A DNA stretch of 64,000 bases from Amblyomma americanum (Eukaryota; Arthropoda; Arachnida; Ixodida; Ixodidae), in contig NC_135500.1 of NCBI RefSeq assembly GCF_052857255.1, positions 104,474,048 through 104,538,047 on the forward strand, given 5' to 3'. Made by a program: the position numbers and the translations under genes. The notes beneath the pieces were generated by a model, which was given only the letters and a program-made list of their open reading frames with translations, was not told where the DNA came from and made no database searches. Every line of letters begins with the position of its first letter. The stretch's first letter is position 1. Of this stretch, positions 20,389 through 32,346 are shown piece after piece.

Positions 20389-21933
20389 TCAGGTGTCGTC
20401 CGTCTTCTTAGCAATGGTCGTCTGCCCCCAGTCCAGGGCTCCGCTGGATGCCGCTGCCAGCTGTGCTCGCCGGATTAGCCCAAGTTGGACGTCCTGACGG
20501 TCGCTGGAGAGCATTCTTTCCCATTGCTCCGCACTCGGGTTTGGTATTTTTGGTGCCCCCTCTATTTCCTGGCAGGCCCACGTTATGTGATAGAGCGTGG
20601 GTGTTTCATGGCACCATGGGCATTTGTCTGTGTATTGTGTGGGTTGTATTGTGTTGAGTGTATTTAGATTCGGGTATGAGCCCGTCTGTAGCAGCCTCCA
20701 GGCGACGGCGTCTTCCCTGGAGAGAGATTTATGTGGTGGGGGGTACCGTTTCCTGCAGCCCTTGTAGGGGTTTAAGATTGCCGAGTAATCTCTAGGGACA
20801 GGTTCGGCTTCCTCGAGGTCGCTTGTTTGGGGGAGCTCGGTAAGAAGTGCACCCTCGAGCTACCCTGTCGACCGCTTAGTTGCCTTCCACTCCCGCGTGT
20901 CCCGGCGCCCATACCATCGTATGTTTTATTCGTTCTTCTTCTGTGCTTTGTTTGGGTCGGTCCCCAGAGCGGGGTATGCGGAGCGCTTTGTGACCTATTC
21001 TGCCTAACATGAAGTTTCGGCATGCCGTTTGAGAGTCGGTTAGCATTGTTAAGGATCGCTTAGTCCGGTAGCCCTCCGCTGCCGCTAGAGCGACGGTCAC
21101 TTCTTCAGCCTCGACTACCGTGCAGTCCCGTAGCGACGCGCTGATGATTTCCCGCAGGTCCGAGTTTATCACAGCCTTACCGCGTTGGGGTTGTTTTGTC
21201 CCGTCCTTCTGGGGTATGTGGCTGCGTTCACATACACCGTTGTTGTCTGGCGGGCTAGTGATTTTTGGATGTACTCGGCTCTCGCATTTCTGCGTTCTTC
21301 GTGTAGGTTGGGGTCCATGTTCTTGGGGATGGGGGTCACTCTAATTGTGCCTCGTATGCCGTCCGGGATAGTCGCGGTTCGCTGGATTTCTTGTATTTGT
21401 TCGTTGCATCCCAACTTCTGCAGAAGCTCTCTGCCAGACGGAGTCTGCTGTAGTCTCTGCAACTGGGCGACGTGTTGTGCCTCTCTCAGTTCTTCAAAGT
21501 TGTTATGATGTCCTAGTGCAAAAAGCTTCTTTGTGGATGTGCATTGCGGTAGATGAAGTGCTGTTTTGTATGCCTTGCATATAATCGCATCAATCTGTTG
21601 GATTTCGCTTTTGATCGGGTTGTAGTATGGGAGACTGTAGGTGACTCGGCTGATAACCAGGCTCCTGACCAGCTTTAGCGTGTCTTCTCGCATGCCCGAG
21701 CGTTTATGGGAGACGCGCGTGATCATGCGGGCAACTTGTAGGGTGGAAGCTTTGAGTAGAGCAAGTGCATGTGTACACCGTTGGTTTGATTGTATCCACA
21801 TGCCCAAGATTCTTATGAGTGTTTCCTCTGGTATGAGTTTTCCCTCTAGGTAGACGTTGAGCCTAAGCTCGTCGCTGTTCGGTTTTGGTTCCCTCTCCAG
21901 ACTCTGAGCAGTTCTGATTTTTCGGTGGAGCAT
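20389..21933 (-). pseudogene. LINE ORF2 C-terminal part: thumb, RNase H, finger
   Basis: Continues the RT protein after the frameshift: EPKPNSDELRLNVYLEGK, IRILGMWIQSNQRC, LVISRVTYSLPYYNP, YKTALHLPQCTSTKKL and IPKNMDPNLHEERR. The first RNase H motif reads VYVNAATYP, with Asn where Asp is expected. It is followed by EAEEVTVALAAAEGY, LTDSQTACRNF and VWAPGHAGVEGN, and then a stop at 20876-20878. Beyond it the finger CPWCHETPTLYHITWAC is still readable (complement of about 20578-20630), leading to the TGA at 20389. The RNase H is therefore doubly damaged. Confidence 0.8.
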
Positions 21934-23945
21934 GATAGCCCTCTCGATTTAACGTAGTTCTCTACGCAGGTCGCGGCCTCCTGTAGTCTTTCTTCCTTTT
22001 CTTTTAGTAAGCCCGTATTTGTCCAGATGGTGATGTCGTCGGCATACATGGCATGGTATATTCCTTCGACTTCCTTAAGTTGTTTTGCAAGGCTGATCAT
22101 TGCAATGTTAAAAAGCGTAGGTGAGATGACCGAGCCCTGGGGAGTTCCCTTGTTAGGGGTGTGGAAATTCTCCGAGCGCAGTTCTCCCAGCCCTATCGTC
22201 GCTGTTCTATCTGAGAGGAAAGCTTTGACGTAACCGAAGACCCTCCTGCCGCAGTTCAGGTCGTCCAGGCCTGTCAGGATGGCTTCGTGGCTTACGTTGT
22301 CAAAAGCTCCTTTGATATCCAGTGCCATTATTACGTTCTCTCCGTCCCTAGGGACGTTACTTTGAACTCCTTCTTTGATTTGTAGAAGTACGTCTTGGGT
22401 CGACAGCTTCGCCCTGAATCCGAACATACTGTGTGGATAGAGTTCGTGATCCTCCATGTATTGTTGTAGCCTTAATGTTACCACCCTCTCGTACAGCTTG
22501 CCGAGGCACGATGTGAGGGAGATGGGTCGTAGGTTTTCGATTTGTAGCTTTTTACCCGGTTTTGGAACCATAACCACCTCTGCATGCTTCCAGTCCTCAG
22601 GAACGGTCTCCGCTGCCCAGTGCTTGTTGAGGAAATCAGTTAATTCTGCGACTAGCTCGTCACTGAGGTTGCGGATGAGTGCGTTGTTGATTTTGTCCGC
22701 ACCCGCTGCCGTATTCCTAGTTGTGCTTCGAATTGCAGCATAGACTTCTTCTCGTGTAATGGGTCTATCTAGGTTTGGATTTTCTTTCCCCCGATAATCT
22801 CTTGCATAGGTTCTCGGGTTTTTGATGCGCACTTTGTCCAGGAGTTCCTCATCGGTTCCTTCGAACTGGTGGATTAATCGGTATATTGCTTTATTGTTTT
22901 CTGCTCTGGTTTTGGTCGGATCGATGAGCGCTTTCAGGATATGCCATGTCCTAGCTGTGCTCAGAGTTCCGTTTAGGGAGTCACTGAATTGCTTCCAGTT
23001 CGTTTTCGCCAACTGTACTGCGTACTCCTCTGCTTTCGTTGTAATTTCTGCGACATTAAGTTTGAGCTTCGTGTTGTGTTTCTGTTTCTTCCACCTCTTG
23101 ATTAGACCACGTCTGGCTTCCCATAGCCTAAGGAGCCTGGCGTCTACTTCGGGTGTCTGTGTTGTTCTCTTGATCTCTTTGGTGTGCTCATTTTGCCTTT
23201 GCTTGAGTATGTTTCCCTATTCTTCAATCGACTGAATCCCTCGTTTCATGAGGTGTTCGTCGCATGATTCTCTAAAGTCGTTCCAGTCTGTGATTTTAGC
23301 CGTGCCTAGTTGCCGTTTTAGTCGGTCGCAGGCCACTTGGGTTTTGATTATGTAGGGGTCAATCCCCAGATTTTCCATCAGGTTTTCCCATTGCGCCTGT
23401 CCCGGACCCTTAATGAAGGTGAGGTCCGGGCAGGTGTCGGTACTGACACTGTTGCCTATTCTGGTCGGAGTCTCTGGGTCTCTGAGTAAATTGTAGCCTG
23501 CAGTTTCTGCCGCTTCCGCTAATTTCTTTCCTTTAACGTTAAAATTCTTGTATCCCCAGCTTTTATCCCGGGCATTAAAATCGCCTAAGACGACTAGCGT
23601 GTTGCCCTTTACCAGTTTGCTGGCGCATTGAAAAAGCTCTAGGAATTTGGCTTTCCTCTGTTTCGGCGGGCTGTAGGTATTAACGATGAAAATGCTGCCC
23701 TTTTTCCTTTCCATTCCTTTTCCTTTCTTTCGAAATATTTCTCCATAGCATTGTACAAATTTTTCAGCATTCCTACGTGATGCCACCACAGCTCGGAACT
23801 CTTTTTGCCTGGCTGAAGAAAATCCTGCTTCCGCAGCTTCTGCTCTTTTAGGAGAGCAGGGAAATCGAGAAAAGCAGACTTGCTTCTCTATTGCCTTCAT
23901 ATATATTTGTGCACAACAACAAATCTGTAACTCTTGAAGCAACAC
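21893..23945 (-). pseudogene. LINE ORF2 N-terminal part: endonuclease and RT
   Basis: The endonuclease (23217-23945) shows SIFIVNTYSPP, VVLGDFNARDKSWGY and TCPDLTFIKG. The expected SDHYxI block reads LGIDPYII, so the catalytic His is replaced by Pro. After a TAG/TGA-rich junction near 23216, the RT runs from about 23200 to 21893. It includes KTNWKQF, ITREEVYAAIRSTT, AAGADKINNALIRN, VVMVPKPGKK, LRPISLTSCLGKLYERVV, MFGFRAKLSTQDVLLQI, MALDIKGAFDNVSHEAIL, KGTPQGSVISPTLFNIAM and YADD (complement of 22035-22046). The RT motifs are intact. The frame shifts near 21893-21903, after STEKSELLRVWR. Confidence 0.85.
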
Positions 23946-25790
23946 TATTTTCTGTCACTTTGTGAATGAAGAGTATGTTCTTAATTGAACACTTACCACG
24001 GGAAAACACAATATATTGGGGTGGTGCGTGTAAAAATAATTTCACCATCGGGGTTAAATATACCGATCTTTTGCCACATATCATAGCCCAGTTATAGAGT
24101 TCTCTTTTAAATGACAAAAAAAAACCGCGCTTTGCTTAAGAACTAAAAATAACTTAACAAAAACAAAAGAATAGCAAATATTCACAAGAATGTTACATAT
24201 ATACAGACAGAAAATAAGAGATTAAGAAGTCTAAAATATCTTTTCTCCGTCAAGTATGATACATCAGCTTTCTAAATTTATAGACATCTTCCTTCTGAAC
24301 TTTACGATAAGTAAAAATTAATTGCTCTCGTCAAATCCTTTGGGCTCTTTACAGCACAACTCAAAAGTCGGTCCAATACTCTTTTGGCGAAGACTGGATC
24401 CGCCACTAACCGGTTGCACAAAACAATTGATAACATGCCAGATACCTTAAGAGAGGCCCACAAAGGAGTGGGTTTCTCGCCGACGGCGGATTTGAAAGAT
24501 GCAGACGGCCACTTGTTAATCGGGCCAGAGCGGAGCACTCACCACTCTGCTAAGTAATAAAACCAGACGAACGAACGTCATCTTTTCCCACAAATCTCTC
24601 GTTTGCATCTAAAAACTATAGTCACAAAGCTGCATATTCGGGAAGAAATCCACTGCAGACCAAATGCCGGTGCGACCTCATTCACAACGAATTTCGGACA
24701 GCTCACATTAACGAGGTATGCGTCAAATGCATATGTGTGCAGTTCATTTCAGAACGCGGCATAATATTCAAGCGGTTCTGAACAAAACGAGATTTCTCAC
24801 TCAGGTCACACGAAATGCAGCTTGGGATGAAAAAAGATGTGCGAAAAAAATATTCACCATGCGGGATTTGAACCCACCCACACCCATTTCTCTGTCGACT
24901 CTCCGGAGCGATGCGTTAGAGCAAACGGCCACACAACAGCGCGGAGCGATACATATCTCTTTCTTCATTTTTTTTCCGGACTACTTTCGTAGCCTTCACC
25001 ACGTTGCAGTCGATGTTTGGTGGTGTATACAACATTCTGGAATACAGTAGAATGGGCTTCGCCTGGATAAGGATAGAAAACCTATTTTTGCAAGAGGTTT
25101 AGGCCCTGATGGATCCTTGGGCCACTGCGCTTGGATTTGAACAATCGAGATAAATCTGGTCGCGTCTCGCATCGCAAACAAAGCGATTAAGCGGAGTGCC
25201 TTTGCTTTCAAGAACACTGCAAAAGTTCGCGGCAATATGTATGCTCCAGTTTAGGAACTAGGCAAGCCATAGCAGGAGCTCACGGGCAAATATGTCGAAC
25301 ATATTAACGTATTGTGAACGGCTGTTCAGTGCGCCGCGGGGAGGGTTGGGGAGAGACGGCGGCACATTTAAAAATTCCTTCTTGATTATTTGGCGCATCC
25401 GCCTAAATACATTCCTCATCCCAACCCTTTCTTTACTGCACTCTCTCCGACTATCCCCTGCATGCCCAATTGTCCCAAAACGTGCCCTGTTGTCATTTAG
25501 TTGCCAGATCTCCATACCCTCACCATTAGCATGGCTGGAATGGGTAACCGAAGAACAGTTCACAGAACATTTGGCTTTCGTTACCCTGGCACAAGATATC
25601 CTGGAAGCTTAATCCCGCGTTGTAATAGTTTCTTTCCATCTCTTGTAGTGTGCCGCCTGTGGCTGTCGGCGTGTGCTTAATAGAGCAATATCTAGAAGTT
25701 GTGGTTTGCACAGCAGCAGGGTCATTTTTTAATGTTTGCAATATAAGGAGCAAAACGCAGATCCGTCATTTTGCCTGTACACTATTAACC
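23946..25790. other. No gene recognised
   Basis: A mostly AT-rich interval of 1.8 kb. Apart from the tRNA-like piece at 24858-24941 I see no similarity to other parts of the window. Confidence 0.45.
24858..24941 (-). mobile_element. tRNA-like sequence, probably a SINE head or tRNA pseudogene
   Basis: The reverse strand has 'gtggccgtttgctctaacgc' and, about 45 nt later, 'gggtggguucaaatcccgc' (T for U), a B-box and T-arm-like block GGTTCAAATCC. The long variable part recalls class II tRNAs. The acceptor stem does not pair cleanly, so I do not call a functional tRNA. Confidence 0.4.
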
Positions 25791-26090
25791 CGCCGCGGTG
25801 GCTGACTGGTTACCGCGCTCGGCCACTGATCAGCAGTAACCGGGTTCGAACCCGACCGCGGCGGCCGCGTTTCGGTGGAGGCGAAACGCTAAGGCGCCCA
25901 TGTGCTCTGCGGTGTCACTGCATGTTAAAGATCCCCAGGTGGTCGAAATTATTCCGGAGCCTCCACTACGGCACCTCTCTCTTCTTTTCTTGTCTTAGTC
26001 CCACCTTTATTATTTTCCTTACGGCGCAGTTCAGGTGTCTGCGAATATGCTAGAGAGATACTGCGCCATATATTTTCACCAAAAACCTGT
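25791..26090 (+). mobile_element. SINE, full length
   Basis: Head 'cgccgcggtggctgactgg', B box GGTTCGAACCC near 25843-25853, and a body to 'aaaaacctgttttcaatttt'. The tail lacks the usual ATT repeats. Confidence 0.85.
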
Positions 26091-26107
26091 TTTCAATTTT
26101 TCCTTTC

Positions 26108-26158
26108 GTTTTTTCTGGAGCAAAATCGCTAAGGTGTCCGTGCGCTGTGCGATGTGAG
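26108..26158 (+). mobile_element. SINE split by LINE: left part
   Basis: 'tctggagcaaaatcgctaag' to 'tgcgctgtgcgatgtgag' corresponds to the SINE body just before 'cgatgtcagtgcacgttaaag'. The remainder is at 32347-32541, beyond the LINE. The last 9 bases, CGATGTGAG (26150-26158), are the target-site duplication. Confidence 0.85.
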
Positions 26159-26527
26159 GTGGTGGTGGTGGCAGTGGTTTTATTAAAAATAATAGTAAAA
26201 AGGAAGGAAAAGATTTTTGCTAGCCCCGGCATCTGCCATCGATACTGAAGCACCTGAGCTGGGGCAACGGAAATAAAGAACAGCAGGCAGAATGGAGAAA
26301 TGAAATGAAAGAGGTGAGGGGACAGGAATAGAGGACAGGGGGAGAAGTAATATGTAAAAACTATTTACACAATAAGAAATGTGTCCAGATTGTGCGCGTG
26401 ATTAGTTCATTTTAGAGGAATTAAATCACACACGCGTACAGCACTGTGTAGGTTACAACTCGAGTGGGGCGTCCAGTTATTAATCGTTCAAGCTGGAACT
26501 CGCGGAGCGTTCGGTCACTGCGTGTAA

Positions 26528-29500
26528 CTACCTGACGGAGAACAGACGGGACGTGAAGCCCGTGTGTTCGAGGAATGCACAGAGGCTCACTAAGGTTTGC
26601 TCACGAGTGCGCGCACTGCCCTGCGGCCACAATGGCATCTTGATGGAGTCTGGTAGTATGCCCTGCGCCCTATAGGCCGCGAGCATATCGCGACGAGCAT
26701 CCGCGAACGCGGAGCAGCGAATGAGCAGATGTTATAGTGTTTCCACTGCACCGCATCCGTCACACACGTCACTCGTCGCGATTCCGTGACGCACCCGTCG
26801 TTCCCCGGGCCACACGCAGCCAATGCGCGTGCGGAGGATCATTGCACGTTGTGACCGTGTAAGTGCGCGACAGCCGGTGACACTGTCGATGCGATCACCT
26901 CCCGCGATGCGTGGGTCGGGGTGCTGCTTTCGGAGATGGTCGTGAATGGCCGCACGCACGTCCTCCAGAGCAAGGGGCAGATCGCTGGCAGGCAGTTGGT
27001 GTGCAACGGTCGCGAGGTCGTCAGCTTCTTCGTTGCCGGCGATGCCGCAGTGAACGGGCACCCACTGTGCACACACGGCACAACCTCTCTGCGCGAGGCG
27101 CTCGATGCGCGAGCGAATTTCCCGCACTTGTGGGGTACCGCGGCCGTTAGATTGCAGGCCGCTGAGGGCGGCGCGGGAGTCGCACAGCAGAGCACTCCTG
27201 GGCGGCGGAGGGCCGAGGGTGAGCAGAAGGTCCAGCCCGAGCCTGATCCCCATCAACTCCGCCGTGGTGGAGGAGCCCAGGAAGGTTGCATGTTGCTGGC
27301 TGTGCAGTCGCAGGGCGGGGATGGTGGCCGCCGCAGCAAGGGAGCAGCTGTCGCGGGCCACTCAGCCGTCGGTGTACACGAGGAGATGGTCCTGGAGCTC
27401 CTCGTGTATGACGGCTCTGGCCAGCTGCTGCACAGCGCAGAGGGGTGTGCTCCGCTTTCCCGCGATGCCGACGATCTCTCGCTGTACCTCCGAGGCAGAA
27501 GGCCAGGGCGCGCAGGAGACGTAGAGGGGTGGGCCTTGGGTCAATTGCTCATACTCGAGCAGCGTCGCGCCCATTCGTGAGCGCAGGTGCGAGCGCATAC
27601 GCTGCAGCAGCGAGCCGCAGTCCGGTGCGCGGTGAAGCCGGTCGATGTGATTCAGTGCCCTGCGCGCTGCTTGGAGCTCAAGGGGCCACGCTCCCGCCTC
27701 GGCCAACGTTGCGGCGCACTGCGAGTTTTTGGGCAGGCCTAGGCACACGCGCAGGGACTTGGGGTGCTGAAGCTCGAGCTTCTTCCAGCACGGCTTCCGC
27801 ACCGTGACGAGCGGCAGCGCATAGAGCACCGCCCCCAAAGCTGCGGCATTGTATTGACGCAGCGCGGCTTGCTGGGAGATGTCCTGGCCTCGAGCGGTGA
27901 GCTTGTGCACGGCGGCGGTGATCCTCTTCATCTGCAGACAGGCCTTGGTCGCCGCGGGGCGGAAGGAAAGGCGCCAGTCGATGTCCAGGCCAAGGTACCG
28001 CACCGATTTTCGCCAAGGAATCGGAGTCCCGTCCAGTGACAGTGGCGCAAGGTGCGCGCGCGAGCGCGAAACGCAGGCCATGGCCACCGATTTGTCCGCG
28101 CTCAGCGACAGACCAAGGCCGCGCAAGCTGGCATCGATTGCGGTCAGGGCTCCCTGAAGGCTCCCCCGCACGCGGAACGCCTCGTCCGGTGGTCCCCGGC
28201 ACCACAGAGCTATGTAGTCTGCATATATGGACATGTACACATGGTGTCGCCCGCTCGTGGGGAGGGAGGCCGGCACCACCGACATGGCCACATTAAACAG
28301 AAATGGTGATTGGACAGAGCCCTGCGGCACGCCCATGTCGACCGGGCGAGGCTTGGAGAGCTTACCCCCTACTCGTACGCGCATGGTGCGCCCGCTCAGG
28401 AAGCCATGAACGTATCGCAAAAGGCGCCCGCTCACACCGGCCCCCTCAAGCACCGCGAGAATTGGTGCGCGGTGAACGTTGTCAATAGCGCCCGAGACGT
28501 CCAGTAGCAGCAGCACCGCAACCTGGCCTGCTGCCCTGGCATGCTCCAGCGCTGTAACAACGTCCGATATAGAATCAGCCGTGCACCGCATCGCACGGAA
28601 ACCCGCCTGCCGCTCGTCAAACAAATCAGCCTCCGCAGCCCGCTCGTTCCGACGCTGCAACGCCATATGCTCCATGAGCTTACCTGCCGCCGATGTTAAT
28701 GCCACTGGCCGGTATCCGCTAAGCTCCGTAGGTGGGCGCCCTGCCTTTCGGATGGGACAAACGACCGCGGTTCGTCAATCCTCCGGTAGCTCCCCGCGTT
28801 CCCACACCAGGTTGATCTGCTGCAGGAGGATCTGTCGTTGCTGCGCATCCAGGTTTCGCAGCATCTGGTATGTCACCCCGTCCGGTCCGGGCGCCGTGCG
28901 GCGGCGACAGCGCTGCAGCGCATTGTTCAATTCCGCCGCGGTGAACGGCGCATCACATGGACCTTCCGAGGCGACGGGCGACGGACTGACGTCGCTTCTG
29001 GGGCTCTCAGGAGCAGCTATGTTAGCGGCGTTTGCGGGGCTGGGCGGCGCGAACCGATCGGAAAACCGCTCTGCCAATTCTACAAAGCTGAGACCGCTGG
29101 AGATTGCGAGGGCGGCCAGCGGTTGACGGTTTGCCTGTGGTTCGGTGATGCTCCGCAGGGTGTCAAACAGCCTCCGCGAGCTGACATCTTCCTCCATCCT
29201 TTGGCATAGTGAAGCCCACTGCCGGCGGTATAGCTTGTTGGCGTGGCGGCGCGCTGCTGCGTCCAAGCGGTTGTAGACAGTCCAGTCGGCGGCTCTGTCA
29301 GTCCGTAGCGCCCGTCGCTCTGCGCGATCTCTCTTCTCGAGGAGATTGAGCAGCTTCATATCAGGTGTGGGCTGCCCTGCCTTTACCTCTGCTCGTTGGG
29401 TGGCTGCGAGAGCGCTTCGGACTAGACTTGAAAAGAAATCTGCGCCAGTGGCCGCCGCCTCGTCGACCGCCCGCCTGAACGCACTCCAGTTGGTAATGGA

Positions 29501-30265
29501 GTAGGCACGTTTGGGGCGCGCCTCCATCGCAGTGGGTTCAATTAGGATGGAGTAATGATCCGAGCCCCAGAGAGATGGTGATCGGCGCCATGTCGCCTCG
29601 ATGCCTCTGGATGCGAAGGCAACGTCGATGCAGGAGCCGGTTGTTCCGCGTCGTTGAAAGGTGGGCTCGCCGGTGTTCAAGGGGGTGAGTTCCAGCTGCG
29701 TTGCTGCGTCGTGCAGGTCGTCTCCACGCGCGGAGTGGCGCGCATTGCCCCACGCACTATGGTGGGCGTTAAAATCACCACAGATGATTTGGCGCGGGAC
29801 ACAGCACGAAGACACAGCACGAAAACAGAGCGCGTTCCACGCGACAGCTGGACGCCCATAAACACTGGCCACCGACGTGTCAACACCACCGACGCGCACT
29901 GTCACCACCACGGACTCCTGGGCGTCAGATGTCGCCGCCGCCGAGCCGACGAGGGTGTGCTGGACGTCCTCTCGCACGTATATCGTGCACGTTGATTTCC
30001 CGGGGCGATGAGATGTGACACAACAGGGCACTGCAGCAAAGGTGGGTTCCTCGCACGTGGTGGCTGAGTGGTAGCCAATGTAGCCAGGTAGCCGCATCTG
30101 GGGCTCCCCGTCATGTGAACGTACGTACGTCTCCTGCAGCGCGATAACTTCCGGCGAATCCTGTGCGATGCGAACTCGCATTTCGGCGTACCGCGCCGCA
30201 AGTGAGCGCACGTTCCACTTCAGGATGGATGGTATGCGGGAGGGAGTCCGGCGGCTAGCCATCAT
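26528..30265 (-). pseudogene. LINE ORF2: AP endonuclease, RT, RNase H, finger
   Basis: The endonuclease has Asn 18 (KWNVRSL), Glu 45 (LQETY), GDFNAHHSAWG at residues 163-173 and SDH at 235-237, all canonical. The linker and RT begin with RRRTAPGPDGVTYQMLRN. A TGA (28775-28777) sits where relatives would have Trp, after GELPED. The RT then shows GYRPVALTSAAGKLME, LLLLDVSGAIDNV, GVPQGSVQSPFLFN and YADY (28214-28225) instead of YADD, which removes a catalytic Asp. A second TGA (27362-27364) follows VYTDG, at the start of RNase H. RNase H continues with TTAELMGI, LLCDSRAAL and VPVHCGIAGNEEADDLA. A third stop (TAA) follows CDGCGAVETL near 26732. The original terminator is TAG 26528-26530. Confidence 0.9.
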
Positions 30266-30499
30266 GCTGGCTTATCTGTGCGGGAGCACCAGCTGCTTCT
30301 AAGCAAGCCCGGTGTCCATCGGTGCCCTCCGGGAAAAGTGCGCTGAGGGCGCGCAACGCCAGCTTTAGGCGCGCGATCTCCGCGTCCCGTGCGTCAGGGG
30401 GCTGGCCGTGAGAAGCGGCCGCAGGCTCGGGCCGCGCTGTACGGGACGCCGGGCAACCGGATCGCCGCTGCCGCTGCCGGCGCTGCCGTTGCTTCTGTG

Positions 30500-30534
<35 letters not shown>

Positions 30535-32248
30535 GGTGTTTCCCTGACGACCTGCGCATAAGAAAGAGCGCGCGGCGTCTGCTGATATTGCTGGGCAGGA
30601 GCCGCTGTCTCAGCCTGGACGACTGCTCGGACAACCCGCCTGGACATCGGGGCCATGGATGTGGCCATTAAAGTGGCCACGTGACGCTCTCGCTGCCAGT
30701 GCGGGCACGCTGGGTCAATGGCTGCGTGCCGCCCACCGCAGTTAATGCAGCGGGGCTTGCTAGCGCAGGTACCAGGCTCGTGTGGCCCGCCGCAGCGCGT
30801 GCATCGGGCAGGAGCACGACACACCTCAGTGGCATGCCCCAGGCTGGCGCACTTGGCACACTGGAGCGGCCGGGGACGGCAGGGGCGGACCGCGAGCCTG
30901 CGCTTGAATATGGTGATGAACGCCGGGGGTGTCGGCGCCGCAAAACGGAGAGCGAGTGTGCTGTCCGACAGAGACGCCGACACCATCGGTACCGTTGACT
31001 CCGCCGCCGCTAGCAGCTCCTCCGCCGTCCTGCGCCCGTCCACACCGAAGACCAGGCCGGAGCTTTGATTCCGAGGAGGAGGCTCCTTGGCGCAGACCGG
31101 CACGCCGCGGATGACGGCCGTGGCTAGCAGGGCCTGGAGAGCATCGCTGCTCCCCGCGTCCACTGCCACCACATTCCGCCGCATGTTTACCCGGACGGCG
31201 AGGACGCCCGGGCGGGGTCCGATCTCCTCGGCCAACTCCCAGCCCTGTTCCCTGGTGAAGGCGGTGGCCCGGTTCGCCGGCCGAAACAGCACCGAACCCA
31301 CCAGGCTGGACGGGACCTCCACGGCAGCCGCGGCTCGCTCCAGGGCAGCTCTCCGACGCCGCTGCGCCTTGGTAGTGATAATGCACCATGGGACCAGGCT
31401 GGCCCCAGCATCAGCGTCGCCGCTGCCTGCGGGGCATTGCTGCGGCGCGCCGCGGAGTTGGGCGCGCTCGCTGCCAGCAGACGAAGCCCCAGCTGCAGCC
31501 TGGTCTCGTGCGGCGGGATTTGGTGAGGTCGCACCAGTTTTTCTTCCGGACGCCGCCGCCCCACCAGCAACAGCAGCAGCATCAGCAGCAGGCTGGAGGT
31601 GGGCTCCATGGGGCTCGTGCTGGGAAGGCCCTGCTCCTTCGAGTGCGCAGGGAGAGGGAACAGTGACGGTGGGGGGCCTTCGAGCTTCCCGCTTGGCCAC
31701 CGCGATGTCCCATTTGGTTTCCGAGTCCCTCTCCTCCTCGGACCCCGTTGAGCGTCGCCGTTTCCGGAGAGCAGACTCGTCCATTGGGGTGCACATGCTC
31801 TCCTCGGCTGCAGGTGTCCGCGGTGAGCCCGCAGCAGCAGCATCAGGGGGAGAGGGTATCACAGCCGGTTCTCCAGGAGTAGCAATGGCGGCAGGAAGCG
31901 CAGGGGTGGCCAGAAATGGCGGGGAGGGAGCCGCCATGGAGTTCTGCGTCTGGTGAGCGAGCGCCATGGCGTCCCTCAAGGCTAGAACGCGTGGGTCCGC
32001 CGGCGACACGTACAAGGTCCGATGACGGACTCAAGGTTCTCCGAGGTGGTGATGAGCGCCGCCGTCAGGCACCTCACCGTGTCCCGCAGATCAGCGATCT
32101 CGGCCTGCATTCGCCGAATGGTGCTGGACGACCTTCCTCTGGATGGCGTTCGTCTCCGTAATCGTGAGCGTGAGCGGCCTGCCCTGCGTTGCTGATTGTC
32201 ACCGCCGAACACAGGCCTTCGCTCGTTCACGGTGTCTGTGGCCTCCAT
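30255..32248 (-). pseudogene. LINE ORF1: Gag-like protein with zinc knuckles
   Basis: ORF1 proteins of this LINE group bind RNA and form the ribonucleoprotein. The natural start is ATG 32248 (MEATDTVNERRP). An Arg/Ser-rich segment and a predicted coiled coil (IRRMQAEIADLRDTVRCL) follow. The frame shifts near 32010 and continues from about 32015 to TAG 30255. After a low-complexity Pro/Ala region come a conserved central domain (VLAVRVNMRRNVVAVDAG) and three Cys/His knuckles, CAKCASLGHATEVC, CTRCGGPHEPGTC and CINCGGRHAAIDPAC. A polyglutamine run encoded by a CTG/CAG tract lies near 30500-30535, and a short coiled coil sits at the end. One indel separates this copy from an open ORF1. Confidence 0.85.
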
Positions 32249-32346
32249 GGGGAGACCCCGCAACGCCACGAAGCCTGAGGCCCAGCGTCCGAAGGAGCAG
32301 AGAGCTAAAAAACACGTCCGCTCGCTTCGAACGCCCACCGAAGAAT

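Larger units (their letters stand above)
20326..23945 (-). mobile_element. I-group LINE: endonuclease, RT, RNase H; nearly complete ORF2
   Basis: A minus-strand non-LTR retrotransposon covering most of ORF2. The 5' part (about 23860-23945) is unlike relatives, so ORF1 and the endonuclease N-terminus are missing (5' truncation). The ORF2 stop is TGA at 20389-20391, and the 3' UTR ends near a CCTT/GGAA tract at 20330. Three frame or stop lesions are visible (about 23216, 21900 and 20876). It is the best reference for the older copy at 12946-14450. Confidence 0.85.
26159..32346 (-). mobile_element. Full-length two-ORF I-group LINE, 6,188 bp
   Basis: Bounded by the 9 bp target-site duplication CGATGTGAG (26150-26158 and 32347-32355). 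The 5' end is at 32346, the 5' UTR is about 98 bp, and ORF1 starts at ATG 32248. ORF2 overlaps the ORF1 end by 11 bp. The 3' UTR is about 370 bp and contains the complement of AATAAA near 26178, with a (CCA)n tail at the junction. The copy has complete length but is disabled by stops and frameshifts. It is GC-rich compared with its surroundings. The 85-1640 copy belongs to the same family. Confidence 0.9.

Noticed and set aside
22822..23235. 137-residue plus-strand frame rich in Ser, Leu and Phe
   Set aside because: Antisense of the LINE RT linker region.
24858..24941. Functional tRNA on the minus strand
   Set aside because: The B-box-like part is good, but the acceptor arm does not pair convincingly, so I list it only as tRNA-like.
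26911..27580. Plus-strand frames of 79-219 residues
   Set aside because: Antisense shadows of the LINE RNase H and RT coding strand.
30408..31956. Long plus-strand frames within the 26-32 kb LINE, for example the 289-residue one
   Set aside because: They are antisense shadows of the GC-rich ORF1, whose zinc knuckles clearly define the coding strand.
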